DNA of 64,000 bases from Pistricoccus aurantiacus (lineage in GTDB: Bacteria > Pseudomonadota > Gammaproteobacteria > Pseudomonadales > Halomonadaceae), in NCBI RefSeq assembly GCF_042682565.1, contig NZ_JBHUIC010000003.1; one strand, 5' to 3'. Under the pieces are notes generated by a model, which had not been told where the DNA came from, did not search any database, and worked only from the letters and a program-made list of their open reading frames with translations. The first letter of the stretch is position 1; every line of letters begins with the position of its first letter. Position numbers and translations under genes: made by a program. This document shows positions 17,922-26,595 of this stretch, piece after piece.

Positions 17922-19856
17922 TCAGGCCGCTTCCTTGTTGTTTCGCATCCAGTTGATCAGCCCGCCGGCGAGCAGCACCTCGAGCTGGCGCGGGCTCAGG
18001 CCGTGCTTCAGGTCGATCTCGCCGTGCTCGCCCTTGGCCTTGAGCGTATCTTGCTGCAGGGCGTCGTGCAGGCCTTCGAAGCTCAGGGACTGGCCCGCCT
18101 CCAGCTTGTCGTAGTCGTCTTCGCTGGCGAAGGTCAGCGGCAGCACGCCGAAGTTGATCAGGTTCTGCCAGTGGATGCGCGCGAAGCTCTTGGCGATCAC
18201 GATGCGCAATCCCAGGTAGCGCGGGGCGATGGCGGCGTGTTCCCGGCTTGAACCCTGGCCGTAGTTATCACCGGCGACGACGATATGATCGCCCTTGTCC
18301 TTGGCCTTCTTGACGTAGTCCTCGTCCACCCCGCGAAAGACGAAATCCGCGATCCTGGGGATGTTGCTACGATAGGGCAGCACCTCGCTGCCTGCGGGCA
18401 TGATCTCGTCCGTGGAGACGTCGTCCTCGGCCTTCACCAGGATGGGCAGTTCCAGGTTGTCGTCGAGGGGCTCGAATTCCGGCAGCGACTCGATGTTGGG
18501 CCCCTTGATCAGCTTGACCTTCCTGGCTTCCTCCTCTTTCAGGGGAGCGAAGAGGTTCTGGGTGTTGATGATCGGCGAATCCGGCTCCTCGATCCTGGGA
18601 TAGTCGAAATCCAGATCCCGCGGATCGGTGATCTCGCCCCGTAACGCCGAGGCGGTGGCGGTTTCCGGGCTGCACAGGAAGACCCGATCTTCCCGGGTGC
18701 CGGAGCGGCCGGGAAAGTTGCGCGGGGTGGTACGCAGGCTGTTGGTGTCATTGGCCGGCGCCTGGCCCATGCCGATGCAGCCGTTGCAGCCGGCCTGGTG
18801 CAGCCGCGCCCCGGCGGCAAGCAGGCTGGCCACGTGGCCGTCCCGCACCAGGGTCTCGAGGATAGAGCGGGAGGTGGGATTGACGTCGAAGGAAACCCAG
18901 TCATGGATCTGTCGACCCTTGACCATGGCCGCGGCGATGGCGAAATCCCGGTAGCCCGGATTCGCGGAGGAGCCGATATAGGCCTGGGAGAGCGGCTCCC
19001 CGGCGACTTCTCTCACCGGCACCACATTACCCGGGCTGGAGGGCTTGGCGATCAGCGGCTCGACGTTCGCCAGGTCGATGGTCTCGTGGACATCGTAGTC
19101 GGCGCCTTTGTCCGCCTTGAGCTCTTGCCAGTCGTCCGCGCGGCCCACCGCGGTCAGGAAGCGCTTCACCGCTTCGTCAGAAGGAAAGACGCTTGAGGTG
19201 GCGCCGAGCTCTGCCCCCATGTTGGCGATCACGTGACGATCCATGGCGGAAAGCGACTCGAGCCCCGGACCGTAGTATTCGATGATGCGTCCGGTACCGC
19301 CATCGACTCCGTGACGCCGCAGCATTTCCAGGATGACATCCTTGGCGCTGACCCAGTCCTTGAGCTTGTTGGTCAGCTTGACGCCCCAGATTTCCGGCAT
19401 CTTGAGATGAAAGGGTTCCCCGGCCATGGCCATGGCCACGTCGATGCCGCCGGCGCCGATGGCCAGCATGCCCATGGAACCCGCCGCCGGGGTATGGCTG
19501 TCCGAGCCCAGCAGAGTCTTGCCGGGCTTGCTGAAATGCTGCTGATGAGTCGGATGACTGACTCCGTTACCGGCTCGGGAAAACCACACGCCGAGCCGTG
19601 CCGCGGAGCTCTGCAGGAAAAGATGGTCGTCCGGGTTCTTGTTGTCTCCCTGGATCAGGTTGTGATCCACGTACTGGGCGGAAAGCTCGGTCTTGACCCG
19701 CTCGAGGCCCATGGCCTCCAGTTCCAGCATTACCATGGTGCCGGTGGCATCCTGGGTAAGGGTCTGGTCGATGGTAATGGCGATGGGTTCCCCGGGTTTC
19801 ATCTCACCTTCCACCAGATGGGCCTCGATCAGTTTCTGAGCGACGTTCCTGGCCAT
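17922..19856 (-). CDS. Aconitate hydratase, short bacterial/archaeal type
   Basis: A 644-residue aconitase that would interconvert citrate and isocitrate. It is shorter than the roughly 890 residues of AcnA/AcnB and resembles the Aquifex/haloarchaeal-type putative aconitases. The N-terminal part has LLGSDSHTPAAGSMG and GCNGCIGMGQAP, where Cys357 and Cys360 match two [4Fe-4S] ligands; the C-terminal swivel domain has GDNYGQGSSREHAA. The third canonical ligand in GSCTN is replaced: the sequence reads YIGSSANPGYRDF with Ser297 at that place. The ATG at 19856 follows AAGGAG and is preferred to longer open reading. It is convergent with the ArsA-like gene. Confidence 0.85.
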   Translation of the reverse strand: MARNVAQKLIEAHLVEGEMKPGEPIAITIDQTLTQDATGTMVMLELEAMGLERVKTELSAQYVDHNLIQGDNKNPDDHLFLQSSAARLGVWFSRAGNGVSHPTHQQHFSKPGKTLLGSDSHTPAAGSMGMLAIGAGGIDVAMAMAGEPFHLKMPEIWGVKLTNKLKDWVSAKDVILEMLRRHGVDGGTGRIIEYYGPGLESLSAMDRHVIANMGAELGATSSVFPSDEAVKRFLTAVGRADDWQELKADKGADYDVHETIDLANVEPLIAKPSSPGNVVPVREVAGEPLSQAYIGSSANPGYRDFAIAAAMVKGRQIHDWVSFDVNPTSRSILETLVRDGHVASLLAAGARLHQAGCNGCIGMGQAPANDTNSLRTTPRNFPGRSGTREDRVFLCSPETATASALRGEITDPRDLDFDYPRIEEPDSPIINTQNLFAPLKEEEARKVKLIKGPNIESLPEFEPLDDNLELPILVKAEDDVSTDEIMPAGSEVLPYRSNIPRIADFVFRGVDEDYVKKAKDKGDHIVVAGDNYGQGSSREHAAIAPRYLGLRIVIAKSFARIHWQNLINFGVLPLTFASEDDYDKLEAGQSLSFEGLHDALQQDTLKAKGEHGEIDLKHGLSPRQLEVLLAGGLINWMRNNKEAA

Positions 19857-19914
19857 GCCAAGGCTCCTTGCGGTTTCGTTGCTATTGGAACTCCCTTCCT
19901 CGTAGTGTAGCCAC

Positions 19915-20679
19915 TCAGTCGGTTCTTGTGTTTTCATCCATCCGATGACGCAGCCGGTAATAGCCGCGACCCAGCCATTCATGCAGGGCGATGGAACTGC
20001 TGCGTAGATAGTAGGCGCGAGGTACCCAGCCGGCGATGCCGGAAGGCGGCGGGCTGGCGAACTCCGTGGGGGCGGGAATCACCTTTAGTCCGACCTGCGT
20101 GAATTCCGGTATTGCGCGAGGCAAATGCCAGGCTTGGGAAACCAGAGCGATAGTTCCGATATCCGCCCGGTCGAGAATCCTTGCGCTGTAGGTGGCATTT
20201 TCCGCAGTGGTGCGGCTTTCGGATTCCCGCCATTTCACCGGGATATTGAATACTTGCTCCAGAGCGTTGGCCATCAATTCCGCCTCCGGGCGCTCGTATC
20301 GCTGATCCGCTCCGCCGGTCACCAGAATGGGTAAACCGGTATCCCGATAAAGCTTGGCGCCATAAACCAGCCGCCGCCAGGTGGCATTATTGGGGGCATC
20401 CCCCCAATCGAATTCCGGCGCGGACACGTCTCGACCGCCACCGAGGATCACGATGGCTTGCGCCTTGGCGAGTTCTTCTTGGCTGGGTGGTTGCGGCGGC
20501 TCCAGACTCTGGCGTAGCCAGTAGCTGGTCCAGGGCAATGCCAATACCAATAGGCTCAGGGTACTCAGCACTATCGCCAGGCCGCTGAGAGTCGGAAAGC
20601 GTCGCCATAGCAGAATGCCCGCCAGGATCAGCAGGATATTGATCTGGGGCGGCAGCAGCAGGTATTTCAAAAAGCTCAT
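19915..20679 (-). CDS. YdcF/ElyC-like DUF218 membrane protein
   Basis: A 254-residue protein with two membrane segments at the N-terminus (about 10-25 and 30-55) and a DUF218 domain. Typical DUF218 motifs are AIVILGGGRDV, LVTGGADQR, ESRTTAENATYSARIL and SQAWHLPRAIPEF. Relatives such as ElyC and SanA act in envelope integrity and peptidoglycan or enterobacterial common antigen metabolism; the exact reaction is unknown. The ATG overlaps the stop of nth by ATGA, so the longer open frame upstream is rejected and the gene is taken as the last of the metG-rsx-nth run. Confidence 0.88.
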   Translation of the reverse strand: MSFLKYLLLPPQINILLILAGILLWRRFPTLSGLAIVLSTLSLLVLALPWTSYWLRQSLEPPQPPSQEELAKAQAIVILGGGRDVSAPEFDWGDAPNNATWRRLVYGAKLYRDTGLPILVTGGADQRYERPEAELMANALEQVFNIPVKWRESESRTTAENATYSARILDRADIGTIALVSQAWHLPRAIPEFTQVGLKVIPAPTEFASPPPSGIAGWVPRAYYLRSSSIALHEWLGRGYYRLRHRMDENTRTD

Positions 20680-21314
20680 GAGATTTCCGTCTTGTCCGGA
20701 AACTCGCACAGATCCTCGATCACGCAGCTGCCGCAGCGTGGCTTTCGAGCCACGCAGGTATAGCGGCCGTGCAGGATCAGCCAGTGGTGGGCATCCTGAC
20801 GAAACGCCTTGGGCACATGGCGCAGCAGTTTCTTCTCCACTTCCAGCACGTTCTTGCCCGGGGCGATGCGGGTACGGTTGCACACGCGGAAAATATGCGT
20901 ATCCACGGCGATGGTGGGCTGACCGAAGGCGGTATTGAGAATCACGCTGGCGGTCTTGCGGCCCACCCCGGGGAGCGATTCCAGGGCCTGCCGGGTTTCC
21001 GGCACCTCGCCGTTGTACTCGTCCACCAGGATACGGCAGGTCTTCATCAGGTTCTGGGCCTTGGTGTTGTAAAGGCCGATGGTCTTGATGTGTTCCTTGA
21101 GTTTGTCGATACCCAGGTCGAGAATCCCTTGCGGCGTATTGGCTACCGGGAATAGCCGGGCGGTGGCCTTGTTGACGCTCACATCCGTGGCCTGGGCAGA
21201 AAGCAGCACCGAGACCAGCAGCTCGAAGGGCGATCCCCAGATCAGCTCCGTGGTGGGCTCCGGCAAGGCGGCCTGGAGTCTGGCGAAGATTTCGTGGCGT
21301 TTTTCTGCGTTCAT
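20676..21314 (-). CDS. nth: Endonuclease III (DNA glycosylase/AP lyase)
   Basis: A 212-residue base-excision enzyme for oxidised pyrimidines. It has the helix-hairpin-helix SLPGVGRKTASVIL with the catalytic lysine, the catalytic aspartate in AVDTHIFRV and the four-cysteine [4Fe-4S] loop CVARKPRCGSC...C (spacing 6-2-5) at the C-terminus. Its place directly downstream of rsxE copies the order in E. coli. Confidence 0.97.
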   Translation of the reverse strand: MNAEKRHEIFARLQAALPEPTTELIWGSPFELLVSVLLSAQATDVSVNKATARLFPVANTPQGILDLGIDKLKEHIKTIGLYNTKAQNLMKTCRILVDEYNGEVPETRQALESLPGVGRKTASVILNTAFGQPTIAVDTHIFRVCNRTRIAPGKNVLEVEKKLLRHVPKAFRQDAHHWLILHGRYTCVARKPRCGSCVIEDLCEFPDKTEIS

Positions 21315-21322
21315 GGCATTCC

Positions 21323-22018
21323 TTACTTGATGATCCCGGTGACGCGCACCCGGCGGCTTTCCTTGGCGGTCACCGGCTGGCGGCGTTTTTCGAGACGATC
21401 GTCGATCAGGTTCTTGGCGGCGATCAGCAGGCCGTTAGCGAAAAAGGCGCCAGGCGGCAGCACCAGAAACAGAAAATCGTAATTCGCGAAAACCTCGATT
21501 CGCCAGCCCTGGGCCATGGGGCCGAACAGTAGCTGCATATCCCCGAACAAGGTGCCTTGGCCGAAGAGTTCCCGCAGGGCACCGAGCAGCAGCAGTACCA
21601 GGGCGAAACCCAGGCCCATCATCAGGCCATCCGTGGCGGCGGGCAGCAGTGGGTTTTTCGAGGCGAAGGTTTCCGCCCGGCCGAGAATCGCGCAGTTGGT
21701 GACGATCAACGGGATAAAGATGCCCAGGATGCCATGCAGCGTGAAGGCGTAGGCCTGCATCAAGAGGTCAGCGCAGGTGACGAAGGCGGCGATGATCAGC
21801 ACGAAGGCGGGCAGGCGCAGGGTGGTGGAGACATGATGGCGAATCAGCGACACGCTGACATTCGAACCCACCATGACCAGCAGGGTGGCCAGTCCCAGGC
21901 CCAGGGCGTTGACCACGCTGGAGCTTACCGCCAGCAGCGGGCACAGGCCCAGAAGCTGCACCAGCGCCGGGTTGTTGTTCCAGAGCCCGTTGCGGGTCAA
22001 TTCGTTGAACTGGCTCAT
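21323..22018 (-). CDS. rsxE: RsxE, electron transport complex subunit E
   Basis: An integral membrane protein of 231 residues in the Rsx/Rnf complex, which moves electrons between NADH, ferredoxin or the SoxR system and is coupled to ion flow. It has six hydrophobic segments and the sequence NNPALVQLLGLCPLLAVSS near the start, the conserved cysteine-bearing motif shared with RsxA. Start overlaps the rsxG stop by ATGA. The C-terminus ends in a basic tail. Confidence 0.95.
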   Translation of the reverse strand: MSQFNELTRNGLWNNNPALVQLLGLCPLLAVSSSVVNALGLGLATLLVMVGSNVSVSLIRHHVSTTLRLPAFVLIIAAFVTCADLLMQAYAFTLHGILGIFIPLIVTNCAILGRAETFASKNPLLPAATDGLMMGLGFALVLLLLGALRELFGQGTLFGDMQLLFGPMAQGWRIEVFANYDFLFLVLPPGAFFANGLLIAAKNLIDDRLEKRRQPVTAKESRRVRVTGIIK

Positions 22019-22659
22019 GATGAATTTCCCGTCGAAGGCAGCAGTTTATCCCGATGGGCAGCGAAGTATTCAAGGCTGCGTTTGACCGCGCCGATCACCG
22101 CCCGGGGGGTGATGGTGGCCCCGGTGAAAGCATCGAATGCGCCGCCGTTCTTGGCGACTCCCCATCGTTGCGCCGGCGGATCACCCAGGGTTTGGCCTTC
22201 GAAATCGGTGATCCAGTCGCTCTTGCGCCGCTCGATCTTGTCCCCCAGACCGGGCGTCTCCTGATGGCGGGTGACTCTCACGCCGCTGATCCGGCCTTGG
22301 CCGTCGATGCCCACCAGCAGGTGAATCGCGCCGCTGTAGCCGTCCGGCGCGATCACCGGCAGGATCACCGCGGCGTCATCATCCTGGCGAATCCGCCAGG
22401 CGGTAAAGGCGCTATTCTGGCCGAGTTCAGGGCTGGCGGGTAGGCGAAAAGCGCCTTCCAGCAGTTCATGGATCGGCACCTCTTGCAGCGTATCCGGCAA
22501 TACTTCTCCCAGAAGCTGATACTGGCTGGCAAGGCGATTCTCCGCGATGCGCTCCGCGGTCAGCGCCCGGGTGGCGGCGACGATGCCCACGGTGACCAGG
22601 GCGAAGAGGGCAAGACTGAAGGCGCCGCGAGCCATGGCCTGACAGACGGTGCGGTTCAT
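22015..22659 (-). CDS. rsxG: RsxG, electron transport complex subunit G
   Basis: A 214-residue single-span protein with a large periplasmic FMN-binding domain. The flavin attachment site is visible as DAFTGATITPRAV, where the second threonine would carry covalent FMN. A membrane segment lies at about residues 10-30. It overlaps rsxD and rsxE by four bases each, keeping the usual D-G-E order. Confidence 0.95.
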   Translation of the reverse strand: MNRTVCQAMARGAFSLALFALVTVGIVAATRALTAERIAENRLASQYQLLGEVLPDTLQEVPIHELLEGAFRLPASPELGQNSAFTAWRIRQDDDAAVILPVIAPDGYSGAIHLLVGIDGQGRISGVRVTRHQETPGLGDKIERRKSDWITDFEGQTLGDPPAQRWGVAKNGGAFDAFTGATITPRAVIGAVKRSLEYFAAHRDKLLPSTGNSS

Positions 22660-23711
22660 TGCCGCTCCTCCCTGTCATCCAACTGCTTGACCTTGATACC
22701 TCTAGCGGGCCTGGCATGGCCCAGGGTACGGGGCCGGGTGTAGTAGTCGATGAAAGGCACGGCGAAATTCATCAAGAGTACCGCGAAGGCCACCCCATCT
22801 GGATAGGCGCCGAATTCCCGTATCAGCATGATCAGCAGTCCGATGGCGGCGGCATAGTACAGCTTGCCCTTGCGGCTGGTGGCGGCGCTGACCGGGTCCG
22901 TGGCGATAAAGAAGGCGCCGAAAATCGCCGCGCCGCCCAGCAGGTGAAAGCTTGGCCCGGCGTGCTGGCTGGGGTCGACGGCGTAGGCCAAGGTGGCGAA
23001 CAGCCCCAGGCTTCCCAGCAGTGCGACGGGGATATGCCAGCTGATGATGCGCAGGTAAAGCAGCATCGCACCGCCGACGAGCCAGGCCAGGGCCACGGCT
23101 TGCCAGGCGCTCGATGTTCCCTGAGGTAAGGGCTGGCTTGCCCAGAACTCGCTGGCAAGCCAAGCCTCCGGCTTGTGCTTGAAGGCATCCAGAGGCGTGG
23201 CGCCGCTGATGGCATCCAGATGATCGACGTCGGTCGGGCCAAGGAAGCGCATCAGGCTATCGCCCAGGGAAAGCGCCTCGGGACCGAATAGCCCTTGGGG
23301 AGCCAGCCACTGGGTCATCTGTACTGGAAAGGAAATCAACAACAGGGCATAGCCCACCATGGCCGGATTGAACGGGTTCTGGCCCAGGCCGCCGTAGAGC
23401 TGCTTGGCGACGATGATGGCGGCGACCATGCCTACCAGAATCAGCCACCAGCTCGAGCCCGGGGGCAGCGATGCCCCCAGCAGCACGCCGCTGATCAGGG
23501 CGCTGTTGTCCTGCAAGGTCGGCTTTAACGGGCGTCGACGCAATTTCAGCACCAAGGCTTCCAGGCTGGCACCGAGAGCAGCGGCGAAAAGTACGTTGGT
23601 CAAGACGCCCCAGCCGAAATGCCAGGTCAGGGTCGCGATGCCCGGCAGGGTGGCGATCAGTACCCAGGCCATGACCTGGCCGGTGGAGCGGGGAGGAGCG
23701 AGCCGCTTCAT
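22656..23711 (-). CDS. rsxD: RsxD, electron transport complex subunit D
   Basis: A 351-residue polytopic subunit of the Rsx complex. It contains GGLGQNPFNPAMVGYALLL and the flavin motif ISGATPLDAF, where the threonine carries FMN in the family, and TDPVSAATSRKGKL near the C-terminus. Around nine hydrophobic segments are visible. It overlaps rsxC by ATGA. Confidence 0.95.
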   Translation of the reverse strand: MKRLAPPRSTGQVMAWVLIATLPGIATLTWHFGWGVLTNVLFAAALGASLEALVLKLRRRPLKPTLQDNSALISGVLLGASLPPGSSWWLILVGMVAAIIVAKQLYGGLGQNPFNPAMVGYALLLISFPVQMTQWLAPQGLFGPEALSLGDSLMRFLGPTDVDHLDAISGATPLDAFKHKPEAWLASEFWASQPLPQGTSSAWQAVALAWLVGGAMLLYLRIISWHIPVALLGSLGLFATLAYAVDPSQHAGPSFHLLGGAAIFGAFFIATDPVSAATSRKGKLYYAAAIGLLIMLIREFGAYPDGVAFAVLLMNFAVPFIDYYTRPRTLGHARPARGIKVKQLDDREERQ

Positions 23712-25393
23712 GAGGCGGACTCCCGAGCCGCTTCCATGCGTGCCTGAATCGCCTGCAGGTTTTCCCGGGCGGTGGCCAGCTGCACCTCGAGATCCTCCAG
23801 GTTGCCGTCACCGCTTTCCGCGGCCCGGGCCAGGGCCTTTTCCGCCTTGCGCAGCGCCGCCTTGGCGGCAGCCTGGGCGATGCGCAGGGTCTTGATATCT
23901 TCGAGGCCGCTCGTCGCTTCGTTTTTGTCGCTCTGCTTGGCGATCCTTGATGTCGCCTTGGCTCGCGCCGCCCGTTTGGCGGCTTTTTCCTGGGCTTCCC
24001 GTTCCAGACGTGCCTGGCGTAGCTCGAAGCGGTGGCGGGCATGTTCCGCCCGGCGGGCCTCGAGGGCCTGGGCGCGGATGGCGTCCTTGGCGGCCCGGTA
24101 ATACTGCACCAGGGGAATGTGGCTGGGGCAGACGTAATCGCAGGCGCCACATTCGATGCAGTCGAACAGGTGAAAGAGCCCCGCCTTGTCATGCTCCCGA
24201 GCCTTGGCGAACCAGTAAAGCTGCTGGGGCAGCAGCGCCACCGGACAGGCGGCTTCGCAGGCGCCGCAGCGAATGCAGGGCCGCTCCGGTGTCGGGGGCG
24301 GTAGTTCCCGGGCGCTGGCGGCGATCAGGCAGTTGGTGGCCTTGACCAAAGGGAGATCGAGGCTTGTCAGCTCGAAACCCATCATTGGCCCGCCCATGAT
24401 CAGGCGGCTAAGCTGCGCGGTATCGAGCCCAGCAAAGGTCAGCAGTTCCGCCATCGAGGTGCCCAAGCGCGCTTCCACGTTGCCCGGTCGCGCCAGCGCC
24501 TCCCCGGTCAGGGTCGTGATCCGCGAGACCAGCGGCCGTCCGTCCCGTACCGCCCGCAGCGCCGCCAGCAGCGTGCCTGGGTTGTGGCACAGCACACCGA
24601 TATCCGCCGGCAGGCCGCCGCTGGGCACCTCTCGATCGAGCAGCCGCTTGATCAGCTGTTTTTCACCGCCGCTGGGATAGCGGGTGGCAATCACCTTGAG
24701 TTCGATGGGCAGGTCGCCCCGGCGATCCGCCAGCGCGACCTCGAGCGCTTCGATGGCGGCGGGCTTGTTGTCTTCGATGCCCACCAGGATACGCTCCGCG
24801 CCGCAAAGCCGGGCCAGCAGTTCGGCGCCTTCTAGCACTTTCACGGGATAGGTGCGCAGGGTCAAATCGTCCGCGGTGATATAGGGCTCGCACTCCGCGG
24901 CGTTGACGATCAGGGTCTCGATAACGTGATGCTCGCCGACCCGTGCCTTGATCTGGGTGGGAAAACCGGCGCCCCCCAGGCCAACCACCCCGGAACGCGC
25001 TAGGCGTTCGATCAGGTCATCATGACTCGATTGGTTCCAGTCCAGCGGCGACAGGGTTTCCCATTCATCCGTGACGCCGTCCCCCTCGATCAGGATGCAG
25101 GGGGCCTTGCCTTGAGACGGATGAGGCACGGGACGCTCCTCGATGGCAACCACTTCGCCGGTGATGCTGGCGTGCAGGTCCGCGGAGATCAGCCCGACGG
25201 CGCTGGCGATCACTTGCCCGGTCTTGACCATATCGCCGACCTTGACACAGGGCTCCGCCGGTTGGCCGATATGCTGCGCCAGCGGCAGCACAACCCGCCT
25301 GGGCAGCGGCGCCTGAATCAGCGGCGTCTGGTTGGAAAGCGTCTTGTGCTGGGGAGGGTGCACGCCACCGGGAAAGTCGAAGGCCTTAGCCAT
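23708..25393 (-). CDS. rsxC: RsxC, electron transport complex subunit C
   Basis: The peripheral subunit that binds NADH and FMN and carries two [4Fe-4S] clusters. Visible are GGAGFPTQIK for nucleotide binding, and CIRCGACEAACP with CIECGACDYVCP for the clusters at about residues 375-425. The last 100 residues are an Ala/Lys/Arg/Glu-rich helical tail, variable in the family. A TTG at 25399 is possible, but the ATG at 25393, overlapping the end of rsxB, is preferred, giving 561 residues. Confidence 0.95.
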   Translation of the reverse strand: MAKAFDFPGGVHPPQHKTLSNQTPLIQAPLPRRVVLPLAQHIGQPAEPCVKVGDMVKTGQVIASAVGLISADLHASITGEVVAIEERPVPHPSQGKAPCILIEGDGVTDEWETLSPLDWNQSSHDDLIERLARSGVVGLGGAGFPTQIKARVGEHHVIETLIVNAAECEPYITADDLTLRTYPVKVLEGAELLARLCGAERILVGIEDNKPAAIEALEVALADRRGDLPIELKVIATRYPSGGEKQLIKRLLDREVPSGGLPADIGVLCHNPGTLLAALRAVRDGRPLVSRITTLTGEALARPGNVEARLGTSMAELLTFAGLDTAQLSRLIMGGPMMGFELTSLDLPLVKATNCLIAASARELPPPTPERPCIRCGACEAACPVALLPQQLYWFAKAREHDKAGLFHLFDCIECGACDYVCPSHIPLVQYYRAAKDAIRAQALEARRAEHARHRFELRQARLEREAQEKAAKRAARAKATSRIAKQSDKNEATSGLEDIKTLRIAQAAAKAALRKAEKALARAAESGDGNLEDLEVQLATARENLQAIQARMEAARESAS

Positions 25394-25994
25394 GGGCAAG
25401 ACCCCCGCGATCCGAGGCGATCAACTGGCTGGCAGGGACATGGCTCGGACCCGGCGGCAGCGGCCATCGCCACTCCTGGGCGTCCGAGCGGGGCAGCATG
25501 TCGATGCAGTCCACCGGGCAGGGCTCCACGCAGAGATCGCAGCCGGTGCACTCGGATTCGATCACCGTGTGCATGTGCTTCGTCGCGCCGAGAATCGCAT
25601 CCACCGGGCAGGCCTGAATGCACTTGGTGCAGCCGATGCATTCCTCCTCGCGAATAAAGGCCACCTTGGGAATGTCCTGGGCTTCCCCATCCAGGGGCTT
25701 GACCTCGCGGCCCAGCAGATCCGCCAGGGCGACAATGGTACTCTCGCCCCCGGGCGGGCACTTGTTGATCTCATCCCCTTCGCTGATGGCCTGGGCATAG
25801 GGGCGGCAGCCGGGATAGCCGCATTGCCCGCACTGGGTCTGGGGCAGCAGGACGTCGATCTTCTCCACTACCGGGTCGCCTTCCACCTTGAAGCGCTCCC
25901 CGGCGAAACCCAGCAGGGCGCCGAAGATCAGCGCCAGGGCCAGCATGGCCAGGATGGCAACAAATATACCGTTATCTTGGATCAGTTCCAGCAT
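25386..25994 (-). CDS. rsxB: RsxB, electron transport complex ferredoxin subunit B
   Basis: A 202-residue iron-sulfur protein anchored by an N-terminal membrane segment (residues 9-28). It has the proximal cluster motif CGQCGYPGCRPYAQAI near residue 50 and two ferredoxin motifs, CIGCTKCIQACPVDAI and CTGCDLCVEPCPVDCI. It transfers electrons within the Rsx complex. It starts 13 bases after rsxA. Confidence 0.96.
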   Translation of the reverse strand: MLELIQDNGIFVAILAMLALALIFGALLGFAGERFKVEGDPVVEKIDVLLPQTQCGQCGYPGCRPYAQAISEGDEINKCPPGGESTIVALADLLGREVKPLDGEAQDIPKVAFIREEECIGCTKCIQACPVDAILGATKHMHTVIESECTGCDLCVEPCPVDCIDMLPRSDAQEWRWPLPPGPSHVPASQLIASDRGGLAHG

Positions 25995-26007
25995 GGTTTA
26001 TTGTCAC

Positions 26008-26589
26008 TTAGCCTTGCACGAGCCCCGCAAAGCCCATGAACGCCAGCGACATAAGACTCGCGGTGATCATGGCGATGGCGGCGCCGCGAAAGGGCTTGGG
26101 GACGTCTGCCGACGCCAGGCGCTCCCGCAGAGCGGCAAACAGCACCAGCACCAGAGAAAACCCCAGCGCCGCACCAAAGCCATATAACGCAGCTTCCATG
26201 AAACTCGACTGACGATTGAGGGAAAGCAGTGCCACCCCCAGCACCGCGCAGTTGGTGGTAATCAAGGGCAGAAAGATGCCCAGCACCTGATGCAGCAGCG
26301 GGCTGGTCTTCCTGACCATCAACTCCGTGAACTGCACCACCACCGCGATCACCAGGATAAAAGCGATGGTGCGCAGGTATTCGAGCCCCAGAGGGACCAG
26401 CAGGTAATGAAAGATCAGGTAGCTGGCCACGCAGGAAAGCGTCAGCACGAAGGTGGTGGCAAGCGACATGCCCATGGCGGATTCCAGCTTGTTGGACACG
26501 CCCATGAAGGGGCACAGCCCAAGAAACTGCACCAGCACAAAGTTGTTGACCAGGGCGGTGCTGACCAGAATCAGCAGATAGTCGCTCAT
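26008..26589 (-). CDS. rsxA: RsxA, electron transport complex subunit A
   Basis: A 193-residue membrane protein with six segments and the motif LGLCPFMGVSN near residue 24, conserved in RsxA/NqrE-type subunits. It is the paralogue of RsxE. The ATG lies six bases after the metG stop, so the rsx genes appear to be transcribed with metG; a separate internal promoter is not obvious in that gap. Confidence 0.96.
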   Translation of the reverse strand: MSDYLLILVSTALVNNFVLVQFLGLCPFMGVSNKLESAMGMSLATTFVLTLSCVASYLIFHYLLVPLGLEYLRTIAFILVIAVVVQFTELMVRKTSPLLHQVLGIFLPLITTNCAVLGVALLSLNRQSSFMEAALYGFGAALGFSLVLVLFAALRERLASADVPKPFRGAAIAMITASLMSLAFMGFAGLVQG

Positions 26590-26595
26590 GGCTGA

